A DNA stretch of 64,000 nt. It comes from Metellina segmentata (Eukaryota > Arthropoda > Arachnida > Araneae > Tetragnathidae). The position numbers and the translations under genes were made by a program. The stretch spans positions 38,536,437 to 38,600,436 of the forward strand of contig OX375873.1 in assembly GCA_947359465.1 (NCBI GenBank), in the 5' to 3' direction. This document shows positions 57,754-64,000 of the stretch, one piece after another. Below the pieces are notes generated by a model. That model searched no databases. It worked only from the letters and a program-made list of their open reading frames with translations, and was not told where the DNA came from. Every line of letters starts with the position of its first letter. Position 1 is the stretch's first letter.

Positions 57754-58582
57754 TTGATAGATTAAAACAGCCTCGACAAGTAAATCGAACCTGCCGTTTT
57801 GCCTGAAAGAGAAGGCCGATAGAACTTCGAAACCAGAAGTTCGGATTGTCATTTCGCTGTCGGATTGTCACTTTCGCTGGAGACCGTTTCCCTTGTCTTA
57901 GAGAAAGCGAGAAGGAGGTACCGGAGTCACCGACCCCATCCATCACCAAAACTCGTCGCAAGAAGTTCTGGTTTTGGTTTCGAGTTGCCGGCCCTTTTCA
58001 ACGGAGCGTGAGCGGAATCGACGGAAAGCTCGACAAGTCCTGTTCATCAGGGGAATAGATTCCCCACCGGTTCGTCCAGAGATCATCTTGATCGGCTATT
58101 ATAGGTTCATCGCGAACCGTTTTTTCGTCAGTGGCGCAGTGCTATTTGTGCGCGTTGTGGAAGAGGTCGAGACGACCTACACCAGTGGGCTTTCAGCCGA
58201 AGAGTGTGTTTGTGGGCTTTTTAGCCGAAGATAGTGCAGTGCAGTGCAGTGTTTCCACCCGTGGTCCAGCCTGTGGACAGTGGTGCCAAGTGATCCAAGT
58301 CAGCAGATACAGGTTAGTGCCATTTCCCTATTTTGTCACTGTGACTAAGTTTCAAGAATTGTGTAATAGCTAAAATTTTGTTAATCTCAATTAGTGTGGT
58401 CACTCCAAAGGGAATTGATTTAGCTTAAGTATTTTTTTTGAATCTGTATTGTGCATTTTAGAATTGCTAAATTATTGTAAGTTGTGAGATTACGGTATGT
58501 CGTAAAAAGTATTGAATTGGGTGTTGTGCAAAAGAATTGAATTTTTTTTTTTTTTTTTTTTTGGCAATTTTGAATTTTTGAA

Positions 58583-59929
58583 ATGGCGTACTTGGGCAAA
58601 TGTAGGAAACAAGATCTAGAGGAACTAGCGGAATTTTTGGAAAGAACGGTTACTCCGGGATTACTGACATCCCAACTTAAGGAGTTAATCCTCTCGCACG
58701 ATTCCTACGATGAGGAATACACAAAAGTGGCGTTAGAAAGGGTTATACAAGAAAGAAAGGATAGAGAAAGGGTTATAGCGGATAGGGAACGAGAGAGAAG
58801 GTATAAGGAACGAGAAAGACGGTATAACTTTGAGCTTGAAAAACTACGGATTGAGGCATCCCGACCAAAAGCCCAGGGAAGAACATTTTTCCCAGCGAAG
58901 GAAAGGGAGAAGAATTACCCCCCCACTCGAGAGCGGAACGATTTTTTCCCGCCTAGTTCCCCGGGAGGGAAATTTGACACTTCTGACCTGAGACTTATGC
59001 CGCGGTGTTTTGAGTGCAACGCGAGCGACCATTTGAGGCCAAATTGTCCGAGGTTGGGGAAAATGGTGTTTGTAGAACCGATAAATCGACGACTCGGAGG
59101 GGAGGCCGAACATGCATTACTGATGCCGTATCTACAAAAGAGATCTGAGCAAAGTCATACAGTTGAAACCCGCTTGCAGAAGTGTGGAGAAAATGTTGCG
59201 GCCCCGTTGGCGATAAATAAGACCGACGCGGAGTTGAGATCAGGCGAGCCTATTAGTCTTCCTATGACAGAGGCTAACGACCAGAAAAAAGAACTAAAGG
59301 GGCAGAGAGACGACGATGTTTCTGGAGGGGAGAAAGCAAGTCCCCAAGTAGCCAAGTTATGCTCTCCGAGGGTGGTAATCCAGACCGCGATCGCAAAGGT
59401 GCGATCGGAAGAACCGTTGGTTCTTCCAGTGGGGGTAGCAAGTGAAACGACGGGAATGATTTTCCTGGAAATACCGAATAGCAGTAAGGGAAAGATAACG
59501 GAAGGTGGCCCAGGGTTAGAAGAAGAATTAGAGGTGTCCGTTTCCGTTCAGGAGGAAACTTTTGAAATAGGTCACGTGGGCCAAAAGGGGAAAAGAAAAG
59601 AGTTGCTAGTGAGTGAAGGGGTGAAGCCAAGACCTTTAGAGTTAGGTTCCGGAGCCGGATCAGATTGGGACCCACAACTTACACCGTTAGTGTTTTCCAC
59701 GGTACACGTGAGCAGCGTTTACGCCCCGGCAGAATTGGTGCACGGGAAGAGTATAAAAACCCCAGATACCTTGCGGTATGAGAAATGGCTAGGACCCCAG
59801 ATAAAATTGTCACGAGATTGGCAGGAATGTGAAATCGGGAGGGTATTAATGATTTTGGCAATGCATCGACCAAAAAAATTGGAAATTCCGCGATCGAACA
59901 CCGATCTGGGAAAGGAAAAAAAAAATTGA
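58583..59929 (+). CDS. Gag-like protein joined to an integrase-tail remnant
   Basis: The 448-codon frame starts MAYLGKCRKQDLEELAEFLE after a long T run. Residues 10-55 resemble the N-terminal Gag domain of spider Gypsy elements. Residues 45-92 are strongly charged and probably coiled-coil. Residues 142-155 (CFECNASDHLRPNC) form a CX2CX4HX4C zinc knuckle that would bind RNA. Residues 160-360 show no protease or RT motif. From about 362 the sequence WDPQLTPLVFSTV, then YAPAELVHGKSIKTP (380-394) and EIGRVLMILAMHRPKKLEIP (417-436), resembles the end of Gypsy integrases: the W-x-F-x-PxELVxG segment and the C-terminal domain. I infer an internal deletion that joined the two in one frame. It could help package the RNA, while reverse transcription and integration would come from a complete relative. 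Confidence 0.78.
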   Translation: MAYLGKCRKQDLEELAEFLERTVTPGLLTSQLKELILSHDSYDEEYTKVALERVIQERKDRERVIADRERERRYKERERRYNFELEKLRIEASRPKAQGRTFFPAKEREKNYPPTRERNDFFPPSSPGGKFDTSDLRLMPRCFECNASDHLRPNCPRLGKMVFVEPINRRLGGEAEHALLMPYLQKRSEQSHTVETRLQKCGENVAAPLAINKTDAELRSGEPISLPMTEANDQKKELKGQRDDDVSGGEKASPQVAKLCSPRVVIQTAIAKVRSEEPLVLPVGVASETTGMIFLEIPNSSKGKITEGGPGLEEELEVSVSVQEETFEIGHVGQKGKRKELLVSEGVKPRPLELGSGAGSDWDPQLTPLVFSTVHVSSVYAPAELVHGKSIKTPDTLRYEKWLGPQIKLSRDWQECEIGRVLMILAMHRPKKLEIPRSNTDLGKEKKN

Positions 59930-60900
59930 ACGCCGACAGTCTGAGTCGCGCTTTTCACGAAAATTCAAAGAGCTAAATAAAATGTAATTGAGGAAGATTT
60001 GTGTTGTATAGTGTAATATTATTGCGAATCATGTTTTGAGTTGAGTGAAATGGAGATTTTTGTAGTTATGGGCATTTCACTTAAATGTTTCTTTTTCTTT
60101 CTGGAGATTTTAAGTGCTAAAATTATGAATCATGTTTGCTCGGAGTGAAATTGGTAGCCTTGTAATTATGAAATATTCATTCAATGATATCAGTATCTTT
60201 TGCTGAGGATTTTAAATGTTAAAAGTTGTAAATTATGTTTTGCGTATGGTGGAATTGATTTCTTGTATCTATGTTCTTCACTCGAGTACTTTTCGCTGAA
60301 AGCTACGTGCAAATTTAAATTATGTTTTGTGTAGAGTGGAAATTAATTTTGTGTTTAGGATGTTTTCACTCTGTCATTCTAAACCACTGTCGAAGATTTG
60401 TAGTTTTAAAATTGCAACTCATGACGTGTGTTGAGTGAAACTTAGGAATTTGGTTTTCGCTTAACAAGATTGATATTTTATATATGTTTTGGTGTATTTT
60501 GGTTGGTTTAATGAAAGTATTATTATAGTTCGTATTGTGTGTGTGTATTGAAATTTTGGGTTTCGCTTAACGAAATTCTTATATGTGATGTGGTTAATGT
60601 GATTTGGTTTTAGTTTTAACGAATTTGGTATAAGTCTTAATGTTTGGTGTTTATTTTGTTTTTATTTTAATTTGGTATTTGAGCCTTGAGTGACCATACT
60701 GTAAGGGAGTAGAAAGTTACTCCGGTATATGAATTTTAAATTGATTGGATTTAACTTGCCTTACACATATTCTTGAGTCACGGTTTCAGGATATGGTGGT
60801 GGTAAGTGATCTGTTATTCTGAATTGCCAGTGGGTGATTATCCGTGCGTCTGTGGATGCGTACGTTGAAAACTTTTCACCTTTGGGAAAAGTTTTTTCAG
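59930..60900 (+). other. Untranslated interior of the LTR element with ~100-bp repeats
   Basis: Five degenerate units start near 60024, 60124, 60226, 60315 and 60412, each with a form of AATCATGTTTTG, 5-8 bases, then GAGTGAAAT. No long reading frame. Confidence 0.65.
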
Positions 60901-60913
60901 TAGTGGGGGCGGT
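60900..60913 (+). promoter_or_regulatory. Putative polypurine tract
   Basis: GTAGTGGGGGCGGT directly precedes the 3' LTR. Purine-rich though not pure. Confidence 0.5.
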
Positions 60914-61356
60914 TGTACCATATGGTACTTGCCGACCCTTTTCCTTAACACGTGGACGCTGGAATGTTTCGGAATGCGAAAACAACTTTATTCTGCACGT
61001 GCGGTTCCCCGGTCTCTTATCTGGGATCACGTTTTTGCGGTGGCATGAGAGATGGTTTTCGCAGCTGTGTGGGGGTGTTTCTGTTCGGCAGAGAACATAA
61101 ACATCTCTAGGGGGCTCGGAATTCACCCCCCTCTCGTTGTCAGCGGCGGTTCTGCGAAGCGAACGTGGATTTTGAGGGGATTCGGACTCGAGATTCAACG
61201 AGAGACAGACGTCTCTGTTTTGCCAATTGTGTTACTTTGGCTTCAGGCAGGTTTCGATTGTCGATGGCTGTGCCCATAATTATCTTGTAAATATTTATGT
61301 AAATAAATAGTTTAAAATTAAATCAGCTGTCCGTCAAATTCTTACATGACGGTACA
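60914..61356 (+). repeat. 3' LTR
   Basis: Same length as the 5' LTR. Visible differences are T for C in the GGCGGTTCCGCG stretch and two changes in the TTTAATTTTAAAT stretch. Confidence 0.92.
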
Positions 61357-61360
61357 ACCT

Positions 61361-62200
61361 GGACGAAGTAGACAAGAATTTGCTGGTAGAACACTTTCAT
61401 TGTAGTTACAGAACTGGGCTTTCTAAACGAACTCTAAACATTCAGTTAGGTTGTCATGGATGTAGAACCAGGTGTAGTCACGAAGGTTCTTAACAACCTT
61501 CTTCAGAAATCTGCTTCAAGAAAGGTACGGTTTCCTTTGGTCTCATATAGGGCAGAAAGAATAAATGAGAAGGAATGTCCTTCTAAGCACAGGGTTACAG
61601 AGGTTGTGTAAATTTCTTTCTCTATCTTCCATTGTCTTTACGAACCACAAACATTTACAGATACCTTCAGTGAAGATGAAGTGATCAATCGAGACTGCCG
61701 ACGTGGTCATCCGACTTGACTCCGGTGAATTTCCGGCTGTGGGTTTATTTATGTGGGTTATTTATGTTAGGTACCATTCGTATCCTTCCACATTGGCGGA
61801 ATTCAAAGATTTCATTCGTCCCGAACGCGTAGTTCATTCTTTTGGAGTTATCAGATTGTAGAATAAGAATAAACTATGAGAATTAACAAATTATGCAGAA
61901 AAACATCTTTCATCGCAATCGCAAAATGAACCTACAAGAACTATTTAAGTAAGAATTTTTAGAACTAAGTTAGTATATACTTTTATTATGTAAACTAACA
62001 TAATAAAAGTACATACTAACAGAATTCCCAGAACCTTTATTTCTAGTCATGTTTGATTAAGTGAGATGTTCGTTCATGGATTCCAGGATAAACAGAAAAA
62101 TGACTAACAGAAGATGTTTAAAGGTATATTTCTCTTCGTTCATTAGTTCAGAATAAGGGCTATCAAATAGAACATTTAAGACACAAGAATTTTAAGCAAT
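61361..62200. other. No gene recognised
   Basis: No coding exon. Contains the hairpin at 61969-62020. Confidence 0.35.
61969..62020. repeat. Long hairpin, 23-bp stem
   Basis: GTTAGTATATACTTTTATTA then TGT pairs with ACATAATAAAAGTACATACT then AAC with one mismatch; the loop is 6 bases. It lies about 190 bases beyond the truncated end of the Tc1-like pseudogene. Confidence 0.8.
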
Positions 62201-62205
62201 TTAGT

Positions 62206-63043
62206 TTTACATTGTCTAAAAAATGTGTGAACAGCCTCTGTAGTGTTTCCGTTTCAAGCATGATCTCCGCAAGTCGAGCTGTATGAGGTTTGGCATTATC
62301 GTGCATTAAAACAAAGTAATTGCCAAAGGCTGCAGCGTAAGGTACGGCATTAGGTTTCACTATCTCATTGTTCTCTCTGCATACCTTTGTAACGTCAAAG
62401 CACCATAACGAATAAGATGCAGTTACGTACGTCCACCTATGCTGATTCCGCCCCATATTATCATTCCACCTCTTCTGTACTGTGATCTTACCTGTACAAA
62501 ATTGGGATGGAATTTTGAGTTCCCCTTTTCCTATATACCAGAACACGTCGGGTGTCACACTCCAGACAGAATTGGTACTCGTCTGTGAACACCATCAGAC
62601 TCCAATCACGTTGCGTCGAATCTCGATGTTCAGAAGCCCAACTTCTTCGAACCGCATGGTGTCTTGAGGTCAAAGGAATGCACAACATTGGCCTCCATGC
62701 GTAAGAGGCCACCTTGAAGAAGCCTTTTTCGGACTGTTTGGCTTGACACCCTCCTTCCATTGTCCGAAAGAAACTGTCTTTGCAGCTGAGTAATATTGGA
62801 TCTTCTGTGTCTCAACGAGCAGTTAACATTAGATACCGGTCATCAGTTGCTGTGGTAGCACGTGGTCGACCTTCCCTGACCTACGTCTAATATTCCCTGT
62901 TTCTTGGAATCTATTCCAAAGCCTTGAAATAACATCCTTGCCACTCCAACTGATTCCGCAACACTCCTTTGTGTTTGTGTGGATTCCAGTCTCCCGATAA
63001 TTCGCCAAGCCATGTATTCCGGTAAATCACTTTGTTGTGACAT
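62206..63043 (-). pseudogene. Tc1-like transposase, 3'-truncated and frame-shifted
   Basis: Starts MSQQSDLPEYMAWRIIGRLE at 63043, the helix-turn-helix region of another Tc1 subfamily. Later pieces in different frames read NITQLQRQFLSDNGRRVSSQ, MLCIPLTSRHHAVRRSWASE, LMVFTDEYQFCLECDTRRVL (first catalytic Asp) and GNYFVLMHDNAKPHTARLAE (second Asp). After LETETLQR the match ends, so the catalytic Glu and the C-terminus are missing. At least three frame changes are needed to follow the protein. I did not find inverted ends. Confidence 0.8.
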
Positions 63044-63064
63044 TTTCCAACCACCATTTTTCAA

Positions 63065-64000
63065 AAAAAAAATTTAACAATTGCGTTTTACGAAAGAGAC
63101 AGTGAATAAAACAAGCGTCTGTGAAATCGCTATTTCAGCACTTATATATCCTTTTTGGGTATTTGATGATATGAACGTTGATTTGAATATGAAGCTTTCT
63201 TCTTTTTCTGCTACACTTTAGAGTATGGCTGGTTTGTTTTACTTTAGTTTTAAGAAGTAGGATTATTTTTATAATTTCGTTAAAACCATGTGTTCCCCTA
63301 ATTGTTTTGAGCAGTGTATCTTATTACAAAGCCACATTTGAACAAAATGGCAAAATTGACAATTAACCTCACAGCATTTGATTTTATTTGTTTGCAAACG
63401 TTTGCTGCCTTTCGCCGATGCACAAATAATGCCGATTTCTATTCCATATTCGTTTGTAAAATACATAGATTCTGTCGCTCAGATTTATTCACCAGTTCAA
63501 ATATATAATTACGCTTTCCAAAATATACATAAGTGCTTTTTCTCTTTTACGGACTCTCGTTGCATTTCTTTTCGTTTCAAGGAATGGTCTGAAACCGAAA
63601 TTCCATGCACAGCACTCTTCACTTGAGTAACAGCGCATTAAAACATCTATCATAAACCACGTTCTCCGAAAACAAGGAAGCTATCAACGCGAACAATGCT
63701 CTCTCACAATCACTGCTCTTTGTTTCCTATTTAGAGGACCGAAGTAGAAATGTCGCATGAAATAAATCTGAATGCATTGCGTCATAATGTCTTTTTTGAA
63801 GTAGCGCAAAAGGCCATCGGAGCGATGAGTGTTTGAGTTGCAATAGCAATGCCACCAATGACCGACAATTTATTTTTTTCATAAACAGAAAAGTCGCCGC
63901 AGTTCCATTGCTGGAATGGCGTAAAATCCCCAAGGGCATGTATACTTTAATAAGTCCATAGAACACCTGACAGTTTTTTGACCCGAGCCAAGGTCCTATC
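63065..64000. other. No gene recognised
   Basis: Open frames at 63314-63626 and 63727-63966 have no domain. No element ends found. Confidence 0.35.

Larger units (their letters stand above)
57286..61356 (+). mobile_element. Gypsy-like LTR retrotransposon, gag-only, 4071 bp
   Basis: Two 443-bp LTRs (57286-57728 and 60914-61356) surround a 3.2-kb interior and are flanked by the 4-bp duplication ACCT (57282-57285 and 61357-61360). The LTRs begin TGTACC and end GGTACA. I count about three differences between them, so insertion was recent. The interior has one long reading frame and lacks protease, reverse transcriptase, RNase H and the integrase core. It must depend on enzymes from another element. 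Confidence 0.92.

Noticed and set aside
1..64000. CRISPR array, operon or bacterial system
   Set aside because: The short tandem repeats lack spacer structure, and all coding remains are eukaryotic transposons.

Overview
The window is AT-rich animal nuclear DNA made almost entirely of transposable elements and their remains. I found no host protein-coding gene, rRNA gene or genuine tRNA gene. The element types point to an arthropod: Tc1/mariner transposases with the MPPRR start, pogo/jerky transposases, a DUF4817-type DD41D mariner, a LINE ribonuclease H tail and a Gypsy-like gag. An arachnid, perhaps an orb-weaving spider, is my best guess. That is inference from remembered family resemblance, not from a search.

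Layout: 1-2660 no gene. 2664-4258 broken copy of a widespread but functionally unnamed repeat protein. 4281-5659 Tc1-like element with a broken transposase. 6051-7867 an AT microsatellite, a piggyBac-like MITE, a 17-bp minisatellite and a pogo/jerky deletion derivative. 8030-8725 two SINE copies. 10439-11380 Harbinger-like element. 13171-13730 and 45767-46320 two copies of the same Tc1 deletion derivative. 14551-14780, 28810-29055 and 36468-36680 foldback MITEs. 16412-17167 possible Helitron. 17290-17590, 26021-26339, 41011-41143 and 44603-44928 further SINEs. 18594-20394 a 32-bp minisatellite followed by a Tc1-like element. 22038-22906 element with an 8-bp target duplication. 27960-28490 LINE tail. 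33341-36334 a Tigger-like element directly abutting a Tc1-like element. 38021-39415 composite repeat rich in hairpins. 41245-43405 a MITE carrying a nested, apparently intact DD41D mariner. 48315-52323 two Helitron-like copies head to tail. 52450-53570 hAT-like element with a perfect 8-bp duplication. 57286-61356 LTR retrotransposon with only a gag-like reading frame. 62206-63043 another Tc1-like pseudogene.

Two elements look young. The DD41D mariner has an uninterrupted 358-codon transposase, all three catalytic aspartates and 122-bp inverted repeats with two mismatches. The LTR element has two 443-bp LTRs that I count as differing at about three positions, plus an ACCT target duplication. 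Its single reading frame joins a gag with a zinc knuckle to what looks like the tail of an integrase, with protease, reverse transcriptase, RNase H and the integrase catalytic core missing. Most other elements are dead or non-autonomous and would need enzymes supplied from elsewhere in the genome.
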